From Streptomyces sp. AC1-42W (lineage in GTDB: Bacteria > Actinomycetota > Actinomycetes > Streptomycetales > Streptomycetaceae), in NCBI RefSeq assembly GCF_003248355.1, contig NZ_QKWY01000001.1, positions 3,120,001 through 3,184,000 on the forward strand: a stretch of DNA of 64,000 bases, written 5' to 3'. Of the stretch, positions 1 through 13,500 are shown piece by piece. How positions within the stretch are numbered: the stretch's first letter is position 1; each line of letters starts with the position of its first letter. Both the position numbers and the translations under genes were made by a program. The notes under the pieces are model-generated. The model saw nothing but the letters and a program-made list of their open reading frames with translations. It made no database searches and was not told where the DNA came from.

Positions 1-3000
1 GCGGCCGGGCCCGGCGGTGTCCAGCCGGGCGGCCACCGCGGCCGGGGTCGGGCCCTCGAACAGCGAGCGCAGCTCCAGTTCGACGCCAAAGAGTGCCCGG
101 ATCTGGGCGATCAGCCGGGTGGCGAGCAGGGAGTGGCCGCCGAGTTCGAAGAAGTCGTCGTCGATACCGACCCTGGGCAGGCCCAGGACCTGGGTGAACA
201 GGTCGCAGACGATCTGCTCCTGCGGGGTGCGCGGCTCCCGGCCGGTCCCGGCGAGGGTGAAGTCTGGTGCGGGCAGGGCCGCCCGGTCCAGCTTTCCGTT
301 CGCGGTGAGCGGCAGCCGGTCGAGCGGGACGAGGGCGCTGGGCTGCATGTAGTCGGGCAGGTGGGTGCGGGCGTGCTCGCGCAGGGTCGTGAGGAGGGCG
401 CTGGTGCCGCGCCCGGCCGCGGGGTTGGTGGTCAGGCTGGACAGCGGGGTGGCGGGCGTGCTGGTGCCGGCCGAGGCGTAGGTGCCGGTGGGCGTGGCAC
501 CGTCGAGGTCGCTCAGCGCGACGAGGACGAGGTCGACGGCGTCGGGCCGGTGGGTGTTCCAGGTCGCGGCGGTCCAGTAGCCGAGCTGCCGTCCGAGCCG
601 GTGCAGGGCGTCCAGGTCGGGCTGCGGCCCCTGGGCGTCGGCGGTCGGCGAAGGGGCGATCGGCGCGGTGGCGGTGTCGAGGGCGTGCTGGAGGGCGAGT
701 TCGCGGGCGAGGCGCGGGTTGGGGATGCCGGTGACGCGCAGTCGGGCGGGGCGCTCGGAGTCGAGCTGCCGGGCCAGCGCGGCCAGTTCGGCGTCCGGGT
801 CCGCGTGCCCGGACCACGGCCGCTCGGGGGGGCCGGTGAGTGGGTGGGTGTGGGCGCCGGCCTTGTGGAGGGTGGCGTCGTAGCGGTAGCGGGTGAGCTC
901 GTTCTCGACGGTGCCGGGCTTGAGGCGGATGTCGACGCCGGCGAGATCGGGGACGTGATGGCCGAGCGCGGTGAAGTACTCGGGATCGATCAGCAGTTCC
1001 TTCTCCAGGACCAGCGCGTGCTCGACGGCGCGCCGCACGGCGGCGTGGTCCGCCGGGTCGGTGGCACGGGCGGTGTGGACGGCGGTGGTGAAGGTGCGCA
1101 GCAGCCGCGGGTTGCGGATGTCGCCGATGAAGACGGTGCCGCCGGGCGCGAGGATCCGCAGGGCGTGGTCGAGGATCTGCTCCAGGTACCCGGCGTTCGG
1201 GAAGTACTGGACGACCGAGTTGAGGACGACGGTGTCGAAGTGGCCGTGCGGCAGCTGGTCGACGTCGTGCGCGGGCTGGGTGCGCAGCTGCACCCGGGCG
1301 GCGAGTTCGGGGTCGGCCTCCACGTGGCCGCGCAGGTCGGCGATGACGGTGGGGGAGAAGTCGGTGCCCCAGTACTCCTCGCAGTGCGGGGCGAGTCGGG
1401 ACAGCAGCAGGCCCGTGCCGACGCCGATCTCCAGCACCCGGCGGGGGTTGAGGCCGCGGATGCGTTCGACGGTGGTGTCCCGCCATTCCCGCATCTGGTC
1501 GAGCGGGATCGGCAGGCCGTCGTAACTGCTGTTCCAGCTGGCGAAGTTCTCACCGAAGGCGGTCTCCGACGCGGCGGTGTAGACCGAGTCGTAGAGGTCC
1601 TGCCACTCGTCGAGCTGGTCCTGTTCGACCTGCTCGTCGCGGGCGTCCGCCGAGCCGCCGGTGACGACGTAGGCGACCAGCCGGGCGTCGCCGGGCTGGT
1701 CCTCACGGACGACGACGGCGGCCTGGGCGATGTCGGGGTGGTCGGTGAGGACCTTCTCGATCTCGCCGGGCTCGATCCGGAAGCCGCGGACCTTGACCTG
1801 GTGGTCGGCGCGGCCGACGAACTCCAGCTCCCCGTCCGGGTTCCGGCGCACCAGGTCGCCGGTGCGGTACATCCGGCCGCCCGGTTCGAGACCGTACGGG
1901 TCGGCGAGGAAACGCTCGGCGGTCAGGGCGGGGCGGTCCAGGTAGCCGCGGGCCAGCCCGGCGCCCGCGATGTACAGCTCGCCGACCACGCCGGGGGCGA
2001 CCGGCTGGAGGCCGTCGTCCAGGACGTAGACCCTGGTGTTGGCGATCGGCCGACCGATCGGTGCGGCGCCGGTGCCACCGGCCAGCTCGGCTGCGGTGGA
2101 CCAGATGGTGGTCTCGGTCGGGCCGTACAGGTTGACCAGGTCGTCGGTGAGCGCCCGCAGGGCCTCGGCCAGGGACAGCGGAAGGGCCTCGCCGCCGACC
2201 AGCATCCGCAGCCCGCGCAGGGCCTCCGCGTCGTGTCCGACCAGCAGCTGCCAGAGCGACGGGGTGCCCTGGATGGTGGTGACGCCGTGCCGGGCGATCA
2301 GGTCCAGCACGGCGGACGGCTGGGGAACGGCCTCCTTGGGTGCCAGGACGACCGCGGCACCGGAGAGCAGCGGGTGGTACAGCTCCAGCGCGGCGATGTC
2401 GAAGGCGACCGTGGTGACCGCGAGCAGCCGCTCCTGGGGCCGCAGCGGGGCCTGCCGGCGCATCGCGGTGAGGAAGTTGACCAGCGCGGAGTGCGGGACG
2501 ACCACGCCCTTGGGCCGGCCGGTGGAGCCGGAGGTGTAGATCACGTAGGCGGCGGAGCCCGGCGCGGGGGTCACGCCCTCCTCCGCCGGGTCGGTGTCGG
2601 GGCAGTCCGCCAGCAGGGCCCGGACCTCGGCGGAGTCGAGCGCCAGTCGGCGGGTGTCCGCGTCGGCGGGCAGGTGCTGCTCGGTACGGGTGTCGGTGAG
2701 CAGCAGGGCGGGCCGGGCGTCGCCCAGCACGTGGGAGAGCCGCGCCGCCGGGTGGTCGGGGTCCAGCGGGAGGTACGCGGCGCCGGTCTTGAGCACCGCC
2801 AGTAGGGCGACGACCAGCTCGGCGGTCCGGGGCAGGGCGAGCGCGACCAGCCGGTCCGGTCCGGCGCCCTCGCGCAGCAGGGCGTGGGCGAGCCGGTTGG
2901 CGCGGGCGTCCAGCTCCGCGTAGGTCAGGGAGTCGTCCCCGGCGATCAGGGCGACGGCCTGCGGCGTGGCGGCGGCCTGACGGGCGAAGCGGGCCGGCAG

Positions 3001-6000
3001 CAGGTCCGGGCCGACCTCGACGGCGGTGTCCAGCCAGGTGTCCAGCAGCTGGTGGTGCTCCTGCGCGGTGAGCAGGTCGATGCGGCTGAGGGGCTGGTCG
3101 GGTTGGGCGGTGGCGGTGTCGAGCAGGTGGATCCAGCGGTTGAAGAGGGCCTGGACGGTGGGGGCGTCGTAGATGTCGCTGGAGTATTCGACGGCGCCGG
3201 TGATGCCCTGGGGTTCGCCGTCGGCGCCTCGACGTTCGGCGAGGCTGAAGAAGAGGTCGAACTTGGCGGTGCCGGTGCGTCCGGGTGCCACGTCGACGGT
3301 CAGGCCGGGGAGTTGGAAGGTGCCCTCGGGGGCGTTCTGGAGGGCGAGCATGATCTGGAAGAGGGGGTGGTGGGCGAGGGTGCGAGTGGGGTTGAGGACT
3401 TCGACGAGGTATTCGAAGGGGACGTCCTGGTGGGCGTAGGCGGCGAGGGAGGTTTCGCGGACGCGGGTGAGGAGTTGGGTGAAGGTGGGGTCGCCGGTGG
3501 TGTCGGTGCGCAGGACGAGGGTGTTGACGAAGAAGCCGATGAGGTCGTCGAGGGCCTGGTCGGTGCGGCCGGCGATGGGGCTGCCGAGGGGGATGTCGTC
3601 ACCGGCGCCGAGGCGTTTGAGCAGGGCGGCGAGTCCGGCCTGGAGGACCATGAAGAGGCTGGCGCCGGAGCCCCGCGCCAGCTCGGTGAGCCGTCGGTGG
3701 AGTTCGGGGTCGATGTCCACCGTGAGGTAGTCGCCGCGGTAGGTCATGACGGCGGGGCGGGGGCGGTCGGTGGGCAGGGTGATCTGGTCGGGCAGCCCGG
3801 CCAAGGTTTCGGTCCAGTAGGCGACTTGGGTGGCGAAGAGGCTGTCGGGGTCGTTCTGGTCGCCGAGCAGCTCGTTCTGCCAGAGCGTGTAGTCGGCGTA
3901 CTGCACGGGCAGCGGCGCCCACTGCGGCGCGCGGCCCTCGGCGCGGGCGGCGTAGGCGCGGGCGAGATCAGAGGCGAGGGGGCCCAGGGACCAGCCGTCG
4001 CCCGCGATGTGGTGGACCACCAGCAGCAGGACGTGCTCCCGCGCCGACAGCTCGAAGAGCTCGGTGCGCAGCGGCGGTTCGCCCGCGAGGTCGAACGGAT
4101 GGCGGGCGGCCCGGAGCAGGTGGTCGGTCAGCTCCGCCTCGGTGGTGGCGGTCCGGACCAGCTCGATGGTCGCCGTGTCCAGCACCCGCTGGTACGGCGT
4201 GCCGTCGACCTCGGGGAACACCGTCCGCAGGCTCTCGTGCCGGCCTGTGACGTCCTCGAGCGCCGCGCGCAGCGCCTCGAGGTTCAGCTCGCCCGTGAGC
4301 CGCAGCGCCAGCGGGATGTTGTAGGTGGCGCTCGGCCCCTCCATCTTGTGCAGGAACCAGAGCCGTCGCTGGGCGAAGGACAGCGGTACGGCGTCCGGCA
4401 GTTGGTGCTTCGTCAGTGCTGTCCTGGCGGGCCCGGCGAGGTCGAGGTGCGCGGCGACGGCGGCCGCCGTACGGGCCTCGAACAGGGTGCGCAGGCCGAG
4501 TTCCACGCTGAAGGCGGCCCGGATCCGGGCGATCAGCCGGGTGGCGAGCAGGGAGTGGCCGCCGAGTTCGAAGAAGTCGTCGTCGACGCCGACCCTGGGC
4601 AGGCCCAGGACCTGCGCGAAGAGGTCGCAGACGATCTGCTCCTGCGGGGTGCGGGCCTCCCGGCCGGTCCCGGCGAGGGCGAAGTCCGGTTCGGGCAGGG
4701 CCGCTCGGTCCAGTTTGCCGTTGGGCGTCAGGGGCAGCCGCTCCAGCTGGACGACGGCCGCCGGGACCATGTGCTCGGGCAGCCGCTCCCGGGTGAACTC
4801 CCGTACCTGCTCGGGGCGGAGGGCCTCCCGGCCGACGACGTAGGCGACCAGGCGCAGATCGCCGGGCCGGCGCGGGCGGGTGACGACGGCGGCCTGGGCG
4901 ATGTCGGGGTGGTCGGTGAGGACCTTCTCGATCTCGCCGGGCTCGATCCGGAAGCCGCGGACCTTGACCTGGTGGTCGGCGCGGCCGACGAACTCCAGCT
5001 CCCCGTCCGGGTTCCGGCGCACCAGGTCGCCGGTGCGGTACATCCGGCCGCCCGGTTCGAGACCGTACGGGTCGGCGAGGAAACGCTCGGCGGTCAGGGC
5101 GGGCCGGCCCAGGTAGCCGCGGGCCAGACCGGCGCCCGCGATGTACAGCTCGCCCACCACACCTGGCTCGACGAGCCGCAGGCCCGCGTCCAGGACGTAG
5201 GCGTGGGTGTTGTCGATCGGCCGCCCGATCGGCGCGGGGAGCCGCCAGTCCTCGGGGTCGTCGCCGAGGGCGTGGGCGGTGACCACGTGGGTCTCGGTCG
5301 GGCCGTAGTGGTTGTGCAGGCGACGGCCCGGGGCCGAGCGGTGGAACGCGCGGACGGTGCGGCTCAGCGTCAGCGCCTCGCCGGCCTGGGCGACCGTCCG
5401 TAGTTGCGGCAGCGTCCGGCCCGTCTCGACGGCCGCCTCGGCGAGCGCCTCCAGGACGAGGTTGGGCGCGAACAGCTCGTCCACCTGTCGGTCGTCGAGC
5501 CACCCGGCGAACCGGGCGGCGTCGCGCCGCACCTCCTCGTCGGGGATCACCAGGGTCTTGCCGAAGGCCACCGAGGAGAGCACCTCCTGGGCGGACACGT
5601 CGAAGCTGATCGCAGTGAACTGGGCCGTCCTGGTGCCGGGTTCGTCGCCGACCGCGCGGTGGTGCCACTGGAGGAGGTTGAGCAGACCGCCCGCGGGCAT
5701 GACCACGCCCTTGGGCACGCCGGTGGAGCCGGAGGTGTAGATGACGTACGCGGGGTGGTCGGGGTGGAGCTCCACCACGGGGTCGTGGGCGGGGCGGCCG
5801 GAGAGGTCGGCGAGCACGGCCGGGTCGTCCAGCAGCAGGCCGGGGTGCCCGTCGGGGAGCTTGGCCTCGGTTTCGGTGGTGGTGAGGACGAGGGTGGGTT
5901 GGGCGTCGGTGACCATGTGGGCGAGGCGGTTGGCCGGGTACTCGGGGTCGAGCGGGAGGTAGGCGGCTCCGGCCTTGAGGACGGCGAGGACGGCGACAAC

Positions 6001-7566
6001 CAGGTCGACGGAGCGCGGCAGGGCCAGGGCGACGATCCGCTCCGGGCCGACGCCGTGCGCGGCGAGCAGGTGCGCCAGCCGGTTCGCCCGCTCGTCCAAC
6101 TCCCGGTAACGGAGGGCCTCCTCGCCGTACTCCACGGCCACCGCGTCCGGCGCGGCGGCCACCCGGGCCCGGAACAGCTCCGGCAGGCTCGCGGCCTCGA
6201 GCGGCATCCCGGCGCCGTTCCCGGCGTGCAGCAGCTCCCGCCGCTCCTCGGCGGTGAGCAGGTCGACCCGGCCGAGCGGGCGCTCGGCGTCGGCGACCGC
6301 CAGGTCCAGGACGCGGATCAGCCGTTCGACGAGGGCACAAGCCTCCGCCCGGTCGAACAGGTCGCCGCGGTAGTCGAGGCGCAGGTAGAGCCGGCGGCCC
6401 GGGGCGGCGATCAGCGTCAGCGGGTAGTGGGTGGCGTCCCGGCCACGTCCGAGGTCGGGGGTGATCCGCAGCCCGGTCGCCGGCAGCTCGGCCGGGTCCT
6501 GCCAGGGATAGTTCTCGAACACCAGGGAGGTGTCGAACAGCTCGCTCATACCGGTGAGTTGCTGGATGATCCTGGCGAGCCCGAGGTGGTGGTGCGAGGT
6601 GAGGCGGGACTGCTCGTCCTGGAGCCGTCGGACCGCCTCCAGCAGCGACTGCGCGTGGTCCAGCCGGACCCGGACCGGGACCATGGTGATGAGCAGGCCC
6701 ACCATCGACTCGACCCCGGCCAGCTGAGGGTCGCGCCCGGCCGCGACGGCGCCGAACACCACGTCGTGGTGCCCGGTGCGACGGCTCAGGACCAGGCCCC
6801 AGGCCGCCTGCAGCACCGTGTTGAGGGTGACGCCGTGCCGGCGGGCCCACTCGACGAGCGCCGCCGTGCGCTCCTCGGCCAGCTCGGTGGTGATGCGTTC
6901 CGGCATCAGCGCGGCCCGCGCCGGGTCCACCGGCGCCACCAGGGTGGGCTGTTCGAGGTCCCCGAGCGCCTCGCGCCACGCCGCCTCCGCCGCCGGCCGG
7001 TCCTGCTGGGCCAGCCAGCCGAGGTACTGCCGGTACGGGGTGACCCGGGGCAGCTCGGCGGCCGGGCCGTCGGCGTACAGCGCGGTCAGCTCGCGCACCA
7101 GGATCGGCGTCGACCAGCCGTCCAGCAGGATGTGATGGGTGGTCAGGATCAGCCGGTGGTGCTCCTCGGCCGTGCGCACCAGGGTGAAGCGCAGCAGCGG
7201 CGGCTCGGCCGGGTCGAAGCGGCGGCCGTGCTCCTTCGCGGCGATCCGGGACAGCTCCGCCTCCGCTTCCGGGGCGGGCATCGAGGAGAGGTCGAACTCC
7301 TCCCAGGGCAGGTCGACATGACGGGAAATTAGCTGGACCGTCCGGCCCGAATCCACCTGCCGGAAGGCGGCCCGCAGGTTCGGGTGCCGCTGCACCAGGG
7401 CGCCGACCGCCTCCCTCAGCCGCGCGCCGTCGAGGGGGCCGGCGAGGTCTAACACGTGCTGCACCGCGTAGACGTCCGCGCCGTCCTGCTCGTAGCGGGA
7501 GTGGAACAGCAGCCCTTCCTGCATCGGGGAGAGGGGCAGGATGTCTTCCAGGCCCGACGACGTCAT
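1..7566 (-). CDS. acmC: Actinomycin synthetase III-like NRPS, partial (C-A-T-C-A[MT]-T...)
   Basis: Starts at ATG 7566, overlapping the acmB stop (ATGA), and runs off the left edge; 2522 codons are visible. Domains in order: C (about 7550-6250, motif HHILLDG near 7110-7140), A (about 6230-4700), T (LGGHSLL near 4560), C (4420-3080, HHIAGDG), A (3030-260) with a SAM methyltransferase inserted at about 1600-900 (VLEIGVGTG), and T (about 200-20). My hand-read specificity residues are DVQLAAHVVK for the first A (proline-type DVQLIAHVVK) and DILQLGLIWK for the second (glycine). Gly plus N-methylation gives sarcosine. This matches modules 3 and 4 of actinomycin assembly; the N-methyl-Val module and TE should lie beyond the edge. 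A TTA codon occurs at codon 39. Several tracts are identical to acmB, which suggests conversion between modules. Confidence 0.93.
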   Translation of the reverse strand, partial: MTSSGLEDILPLSPMQEGLLFHSRYEQDGADVYAVQHVLDLAGPLDGARLREAVGALVQRHPNLRAAFRQVDSGRTVQLISRHVDLPWEEFDLSSMPAPEAEAELSRIAAKEHGRRFDPAEPPLLRFTLVRTAEEHHRLILTTHHILLDGWSTPILVRELTALYADGPAAELPRVTPYRQYLGWLAQQDRPAAEAAWREALGDLEQPTLVAPVDPARAALMPERITTELAEERTAALVEWARRHGVTLNTVLQAAWGLVLSRRTGHHDVVFGAVAAGRDPQLAGVESMVGLLITMVPVRVRLDHAQSLLEAVRRLQDEQSRLTSHHHLGLARIIQQLTGMSELFDTSLVFENYPWQDPAELPATGLRITPDLGRGRDATHYPLTLIAAPGRRLYLRLDYRGDLFDRAEACALVERLIRVLDLAVADAERPLGRVDLLTAEERRELLHAGNGAGMPLEAASLPELFRARVAAAPDAVAVEYGEEALRYRELDERANRLAHLLAAHGVGPERIVALALPRSVDLVVAVLAVLKAGAAYLPLDPEYPANRLAHMVTDAQPTLVLTTTETEAKLPDGHPGLLLDDPAVLADLSGRPAHDPVVELHPDHPAYVIYTSGSTGVPKGVVMPAGGLLNLLQWHHRAVGDEPGTRTAQFTAISFDVSAQEVLSSVAFGKTLVIPDEEVRRDAARFAGWLDDRQVDELFAPNLVLEALAEAAVETGRTLPQLRTVAQAGEALTLSRTVRAFHRSAPGRRLHNHYGPTETHVVTAHALGDDPEDWRLPAPIGRPIDNTHAYVLDAGLRLVEPGVVGELYIAGAGLARGYLGRPALTAERFLADPYGLEPGGRMYRTGDLVRRNPDGELEFVGRADHQVKVRGFRIEPGEIEKVLTDHPDIAQAAVVTRPRRPGDLRLVAYVVGREALRPEQVREFTRERLPEHMVPAAVVQLERLPLTPNGKLDRAALPEPDFALAGTGREARTPQEQIVCDLFAQVLGLPRVGVDDDFFELGGHSLLATRLIARIRAAFSVELGLRTLFEARTAAAVAAHLDLAGPARTALTKHQLPDAVPLSFAQRRLWFLHKMEGPSATYNIPLALRLTGELNLEALRAALEDVTGRHESLRTVFPEVDGTPYQRVLDTATIELVRTATTEAELTDHLLRAARHPFDLAGEPPLRTELFELSAREHVLLLVVHHIAGDGWSLGPLASDLARAYAARAEGRAPQWAPLPVQYADYTLWQNELLGDQNDPDSLFATQVAYWTETLAGLPDQITLPTDRPRPAVMTYRGDYLTVDIDPELHRRLTELARGSGASLFMVLQAGLAALLKRLGAGDDIPLGSPIAGRTDQALDDLIGFFVNTLVLRTDTTGDPTFTQLLTRVRETSLAAYAHQDVPFEYLVEVLNPTRTLAHHPLFQIMLALQNAPEGTFQLPGLTVDVAPGRTGTAKFDLFFSLAERRGADGEPQGITGAVEYSSDIYDAPTVQALFNRWIHLLDTATAQPDQPLSRIDLLTAQEHHQLLDTWLDTAVEVGPDLLPARFARQAAATPQAVALIAGDDSLTYAELDARANRLAHALLREGAGPDRLVALALPRTAELVVALLAVLKTGAAYLPLDPDHPAARLSHVLGDARPALLLTDTRTEQHLPADADTRRLALDSAEVRALLADCPDTDPAEEGVTPAPGSAAYVIYTSGSTGRPKGVVVPHSALVNFLTAMRRQAPLRPQERLLAVTTVAFDIAALELYHPLLSGAAVVLAPKEAVPQPSAVLDLIARHGVTTIQGTPSLWQLLVGHDAEALRGLRMLVGGEALPLSLAEALRALTDDLVNLYGPTETTIWSTAAELAGGTGAAPIGRPIANTRVYVLDDGLQPVAPGVVGELYIAGAGLARGYLDRPALTAERFLADPYGLEPGGRMYRTGDLVRRNPDGELEFVGRADHQVKVRGFRIEPGEIEKVLTDHPDIAQAAVVVREDQPGDARLVAYVVTGGSADARDEQVEQDQLDEWQDLYDSVYTAASETAFGENFASWNSSYDGLPIPLDQMREWRDTTVERIRGLNPRRVLEIGVGTGLLLSRLAPHCEEYWGTDFSPTVIADLRGHVEADPELAARVQLRTQPAHDVDQLPHGHFDTVVLNSVVQYFPNAGYLEQILDHALRILAPGGTVFIGDIRNPRLLRTFTTAVHTARATDPADHAAVRRAVEHALVLEKELLIDPEYFTALGHHVPDLAGVDIRLKPGTVENELTRYRYDATLHKAGAHTHPLTGPPERPWSGHADPDAELAALARQLDSERPARLRVTGIPNPRLARELALQHALDTATAPIAPSPTADAQGPQPDLDALHRLGRQLGYWTAATWNTHRPDAVDLVLVALSDLDGATPTGTYASAGTSTPATPLSSLTTNPAAGRGTSALLTTLREHARTHLPDYMQPSALVPLDRLPLTANGKLDRAALPAPDFTLAGTGREPRTPQEQIVCDLFTQVLGLPRVGIDDDFFELGGHSLLATRLIAQIRALFGVELELRSLFEGPTPAAVAARLDTAGPGR
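3332..3954 (-). repeat. 623-bp tract in acmC C domain identical to acmB
   Basis: By line-by-line comparison this stretch of the second acmC condensation domain matches 11131-11753 in acmB at a constant offset of 7799 without a difference I could find, while both flanks diverge at once. Shorter perfect tracts are 4527-4854 with 12332-12659 (T domain and A10 region) and 1711-1932 with 4882-5103 (within acmC). Confidence 0.85.
7450..7452 (-). other. TTA codon in acmC (codon 39)
   Basis: In the acmC frame the residues V-Q-H-V-L-D-L are encoded with TTA for the Leu. In Streptomyces, TTA is read by the bldA tRNA, so translation of this synthetase is expected to depend on bldA. I saw no TTA in acmB. 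Confidence 0.85.
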
Positions 7567-10500
7567 TTCTGAATCCTCCACGGGGCTTCGAGTTGTTCGA
7601 TGTCGTGCTGGCTGAGCTCGGTCAGGGGGAAGTCGGACGGCGTGTAGCCGCCGGTGTCGGGCCGGTCCGCGTGCCGGACCAGGCCGCGGATCGCCTGGAA
7701 CCAGTCCTCGGCGAGGGAGCGGACGTGCGGCTCGGGCCAGAGGTCGGGGGCCCACGTCCAGACGGCCTCCAGGTCCGGGCCGTCCGGGGTGTCGCGGACC
7801 ATCGAGTTGACCTCCAGGCCGTGGGCGAGCGCGGTGGTCGGGTCGGTGCCGCTCAACAGGCCCGCCTCCGGCGCGACCGTCCAGGCCGGGCTGCCCGGCA
7901 CCAGCGGCGTGCCGGCGGCCGGGAAGCGGCCGAGGTAGTTGAAGCCCAGCTGCGGGGTGGCGAGCCCGGCCAGCACCGGCCCGGTCGCCGGGTCGAGGTG
8001 GCGCAGCAGGCCGAAGCCCAGGCCACGGTCGGGCAGTTCGCGCAGCTGTTCCTTGACCCGCTTGAGGGCCGGCCCGAGGGCCGGGGCACCGCCGGTCACC
8101 TCCTCCCAGCCCAGGGCGCCCGGGTCGAGCCGGACGGGGTACAGGGAGGTGAACCAGCCCACGGTGCGCGACAGGTCGGTGCCGTCGACGATCTCCTCGC
8201 GGCCGTGGCCCTCGACGTCCACCAGGAGCGCGGTGTGCGGGCCCCGGCCGTGGCCGCGCCGCCAGCGGGCGACCGCCAGGGCGAGTGCGGTCAGCAGCAC
8301 GTCGTTCACCCCGGCGTGGAAGGCCGCAGGGACGGTCGTCAGCAGTGGGGAGACGACCTCCGGCGGCAGGGAGACGGTGAGGCTGCGGGCTCGGCCGACG
8401 GTGTCCCGGGTGCGGTCCGGCCGGGTGGCGGTGAGCGGCGGGTCGACGGGGGTGAGCACCTCCGTCCACAGCGCCGCCTCGGCGGCCCTGGCCGGGCGCC
8501 GGGCCTCGGCCGCGAGCAGTCGGGACCAGCGGCCGAAGGACGTGGGCACCGGCTCCAGCCGCGGCGGGTCGCCCTGCGCGGTGGCCTCCCAGGCCGCGAC
8601 CAGGTCCGGCAGCAGGATGCGCCAGGACACCCCGTCCACCACCAGGTGGTTGACCAGGAGCAGCAACCGGCCCGGTCGGCGCGGACCGGCGTCGAACCAG
8701 ACCGCCTGGAGCAGCACCCCGCGCTCGGCGTGGAGCCGGGCCTGGGCGGCGTCGAGGTGGGTGCGGACGGTCGCCTCGTCGAGGGGGCCGTCGAGGTCGA
8801 CGCGCCGGACGAGGTCGGCGGCGGAGAGCGTGCCGGCCGCCGGGATGTGCAGCTCCCACGGCCCGGCGGGGCCATCCTCGCTCGGCACCCTGGTGAGGCG
8901 CAGCGCGTCGTGGTGGTCCAGCAGGGCCTGGACGGCCGTCACGAGCCGTTTCTCGCCCAGCGCGGCCGGCACCTGCAACAGCATCGCCTGGTGGAACCGG
9001 TCGATCGAGCCGCCGCGTTCGTCGAACCAGCGCATGATCGGCGTCGGCGTCACCGGCCCGACCGCCGACTCGTCCGCCTCCCCGTCCGACGCGGTCAGCT
9101 CCTCGGCGACCACGGCCAGGCCGGCCGCCGTGCGCTGCTCGAAGACGTCCCGGACGGAGAAACCGATGCCCGCCGAACGGGCCAGGCTCACCAGCCGGAT
9201 CGAGACGATGCTGTCCCCGCCGAGGGCGAAGAAGTCCTCGTAGAGCCCGACCCGTTCCACCCCGAGAGCCTGGGCGAACAGGTCCCCGAGCAGCCCCTCG
9301 CGCGGGGTGCGGGGCTCGCGCACCGACCCGGCGCGGGAGACCTCGGGCGCGGGCAGGGCGGCCCGGTCCACCTTGCCGTTGGCCGTCAGCGGCAGCCGGT
9401 CGAGGACGACGAATGCGGACGGCACCATGTACTCGGGCAGGCGCCGCCGGAGGGCCTCGCGCAGACCGTCCGGGGCCGTTCCGCCGTCCGCGACGACGTA
9501 GGCGACGAGGCGGGGGCGGCCCGGCTGGTCCTCGCGGACGAGGATCGCGGCCTGGGCGACGGCGGGGTGGCCGGTGAGGACGTTCTCGATCTCGCCGGGT
9601 TCGATGCGGAAGCCGCGGACCTTGACCTGCTGGTCGGCGCGGCCGACGAACTCCAGCTGGGCGTCAGCGCTCCAGCGTGCCAGGTCACCGGTGCGGTACA
9701 TGCGTTCGCCGGGCCGGTGGGGGTTGGCGACGAAGCGTTCGGCGGTGAGGGCGGGACGGTCCAGGTAGCCGCGGGCGAGGCCGCTGCCAGCGAGGTAGAG
9801 CTCGCCGGTGACGCCGGGGGCGACGGGCTGGAGGCTGTCGTCGAGGACGTAGGTGTGCATGGTGGCCATGGGGCGGCCAATGGGGACGACGGCGGAGCCG
9901 GTGTAGGGGGTGGGGACGGGGTTGTGGGTGGCGAAGGTGGTGGTCTCGGTGGGGCCGTAGCCGTCGACCACGGTGGTGTCGGGGCATGCCTGCTGAAGCC
10001 GGGTGACGGTGGCGCCGGAGACGGCCTCGCCGCCGGTCCAGATCTGCCGGACCCGGGTGAAGGTCTCCGGGCTCTGCTCGGTGAGGAGGTTGAAGAGGGA
10101 GCTGGTCAGCCAGAGGGCGGTGATCTGCTGGTCGGTGATGACGCGGTGGTAGGTGTGGACGTCGAGGTCGCCGGTGGGGGCGAGGACGACGGTGTTGCCG
10201 TTGAGGAGGGGGACCCAGATCTCGTAGGTGGAGGCGTCGAAGGCGGTGGGGGAGTGGAGGAGGACGCGGCGGTGGGCGGTGGGGTCGAAGCGGGGGTCGA
10301 GGGCGAGGGCGGTGATGTTGCGGTGGGTGGCGATGACGCCCTTGGGGCGGCCGGTGGAGCCGCTGGTGTACATGATGTAGGCGGCGTCGTCGGGGTGGGT
10401 GGTGTGGTTCGGGTTGCCGGGGTCTTCGCCGTCGTGGGGGGTGTCGGCGGGGTTGAACTGGGTGGTGGTGGTGTCGAGTTCGGTGGTGTGGTCGGTGATG

Positions 10501-13500
10501 AGGAGTTTGGTGCGGGTCTCGTCGAGGACGAGGCGGATGCGGTCGGCGGGGTAGCGGCTGTCGAGGGGGATGTAGGTCGCGCCGGTCTTGGCGAGGGCGA
10601 GGACGGTGGTGACGGTGTCGGGGGAGCGTTGGAGGAGGACGGCGACGGCGTCGCCGGGGCGGATGCCCCGGGTGGTGAGCTGGTGGGCGAGGTGGTTGGC
10701 GCGCGTGTTGAGCTCGGAGTAGCTGAGCGTGGCGCCGTCGCTGACCAGGGCGGGGGCGTCGGGTGTGAGGGTCACCTGTTGTTCGAACAGCTCCGCCGAC
10801 GAGGCGTCGGGCAGCGGCAGTTCGGTCCGGTTGACCTCGACGATCGTGCGGTTCCTCTCCTCCGGGGTGAGGACGTCGATGCGACTGAGCGGCTGCTCGG
10901 GTTGGGCGGTCACGGCATCCAGGAGGTGGATCCAGCGGTTGAAGAGGGCCTGGACGGTGGCTGCCTCGTAGAGGTCGCTGGAGTACTCGACCTCGCCCGT
11001 CAGCCCCTGGGGTTCGCCGTCCGGCCCCCGCCGCTCGGTGAGGCTGAAGAAGAGGTCGAACTTGGCCGTTCCCGTCCTGCCGAGTTCGATCCCCGCGCGC
11101 AGTCCCGGCAGGCTGAACTCGTTCTCCGGAGCGTTCTGGAGGGCGAGCATGATCTGGAAGAGGGGGTGGTGGGCGAGGGTGCGAGTGGGGTTGAGGACTT
11201 CGACGAGGTATTCGAAGGGGACGTCCTGGTGGGCGTAGGCGGCGAGGGAGGTTTCGCGGACGCGGGTGAGGAGTTGGGTGAAGGTGGGGTCGCCGGTGGT
11301 GTCGGTGCGCAGGACGAGGGTGTTGACGAAGAAGCCGATGAGGTCGTCGAGGGCCTGGTCGGTGCGGCCGGCGATGGGGCTGCCGAGGGGGATGTCGTCA
11401 CCGGCGCCGAGGCGTTTGAGCAGGGCGGCGAGTCCGGCCTGGAGGACCATGAAGAGGCTGGCGCCGGAGCCCCGCGCCAGCTCGGTGAGCCGTCGGTGGA
11501 GTTCGGGGTCGATGTCCACCGTGAGGTAGTCGCCGCGGTAGGTCATGACGGCGGGGCGGGGGCGGTCGGTGGGCAGGGTGATCTGGTCGGGCAGCCCGGC
11601 CAAGGTTTCGGTCCAGTAGGCGACTTGGGTGGCGAAGAGGCTGTCGGGGTCGTTCTGGTCGCCGAGCAGCTCGTTCTGCCAGAGCGTGTAGTCGGCGTAC
11701 TGCACGGGCAGCGGCGCCCACTGCGGCGCGCGGCCCTCGGCGCGGGCGGCGTACGCCTCGGTCAGCTCGCGGGACAGCGGTTCCATCGACCAGCCGTCCG
11801 CCGCGATGTGGTGGGCGACGACCAGCAGGACGTGTTCCCGCGGGGACAGTTCGAAGAGTTCGGTGCGCAGCGGCGGTTCGCCCGCGAGGTCGAAGGCGTA
11901 CCGGGCGCCCGCCTTGAGGGCATTCGGCAGGTCGGCCTCGCTGGTCGGGGTGACGGTCAGCCGGGGCGCGGCGGCCTCGGGCGTCAGCAGGCGCTGGTAC
12001 GGCGTCCCGTCGACCTCGGGGAACACCGTCCGCAGGCTCTCGTGCCGGCCCACGACGTCCCCGAGCGCCGCGCACAGCGCCGGGACGTCCAGGCGCCCGG
12101 AAAGCCGAAGGACGAGCGGGATGTTGTAGGTGGCGCTCGGCCCCTCCAAGGTGCTGAGGAACCAGAGCCGTCGTTGCGCCGAGGAGAGCGGCATCACCGG
12201 CGGCCGTTGCCGCACCGTGAGCGCCAGGCGGCCGGGCCCGGCGGTGTCCAGCCGGGCGGCCACCGCGGCCGGGGTCGGGCCCTCGAACAGTGAGCGCAGC
12301 TCCAGCTCGACCCCGAGTACCGTCCGCAGGTGGGCGATCAGCCGGGTGGCGAGCAGGGAGTGGCCGCCGAGTTCGAAGAAGTCGTCGTCGACGCCGACCC
12401 TGGGCAGGCCCAGGACCTGCGCGAAGAGGTCGCAGACGATCTGCTCCTGCGGGGTGCGGGCCTCCCGGCCGGTCCCGGCGAGGGCGAAGTCCGGTTCGGG
12501 CAGGGCCGCTCGGTCCAGTTTGCCGTTGGGCGTCAGGGGCAGCCGCTCCAGCTGGACGACGGCCGCCGGGACCATGTGCTCGGGCAGCCGCTCCCGGGTG
12601 AACTCCCGTACCTGCTCGGGGCGGAGGGCCTCCCGGCCGACGACGTAGGCGACCAGGCGGGTGTCGCCGGGCCGGTCCTCGCGGACGATCACGGTCGCCT
12701 GTTCCACGTCCGGGTGCGCGAGGAGGGCTGCCTCCACCTCGCCGAGTTCGATGCGGAAGCCGCGGACCTTGACCTGGTGGTCGGCGCGGCCGACGAACTC
12801 CAGCTCCCCGTCCGGGTTCCGGCGCACCAGGTCGCCGGTGCGGTACATCCGGGCGCCGGGCACGCCGTAGGGGTCGGCGACGAAACGCTCGGCGGTCAGC
12901 GCGGGCCGCCCCAGGTAGCCACGGGCCAGGCCCGGGCCCGCGACGTACAGTTCGCCGACCGCGCCGGGCGGCACCAACTGGAGCCCGCCGTCCAGGACAT
13001 GGGTCCGCAGGTCGGGGATGCCGGCGCCGATCACGCTCGCCGCCCCGGCGGCGGCCCGGTCACGGGTGAGCGGCTGGTGGGTGACGTGCACGGTGGTCTC
13101 GGTGATGCCGTACATGTTGACCAGCTGCGGCGTGTCCTCCGGGTGCCGGCGGTACCACTCGGCGAGCCGGGCCGGTTGCAGGGCCTCGCCGCCGAAGACC
13201 ACCGTCCGCAGCGTGAGTCGGCGCGGGGGTCGGCTAGGGTCGGCCTCGGCCTGGGCCAACTGGTGGAAGGCGGAGGGGGTTTGGTTCAGGACGGTGACGC
13301 CCTGGTCGGCGAGCAGGTCCAGGAAGGCGTGCGGGGAGCGGGAGACGTCGTAGGGCACCACGACCAGTCGGCCGCCGTGCAGCAGGGCTCCCCACAGTTC
13401 CCAGACGGAGAAGTCGAAGGCGTAGGAGTGGAACAGCGTCCAGACGTCGTCCGGGCCGAAGTCGAACCACGGGCGGGTGGCGTCGAAGAGCCGCACGACG

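Noticed and set aside
133..5403. Long rightward ORFs across the NRPS genes (also 7593-12293 and 12330-14648)
   Set aside because: Low-complexity Gly/Val/Arg/Gln-rich translations antisense to NRPS domains; typical high-GC shadow frames, with no motifs or ribosome sites.
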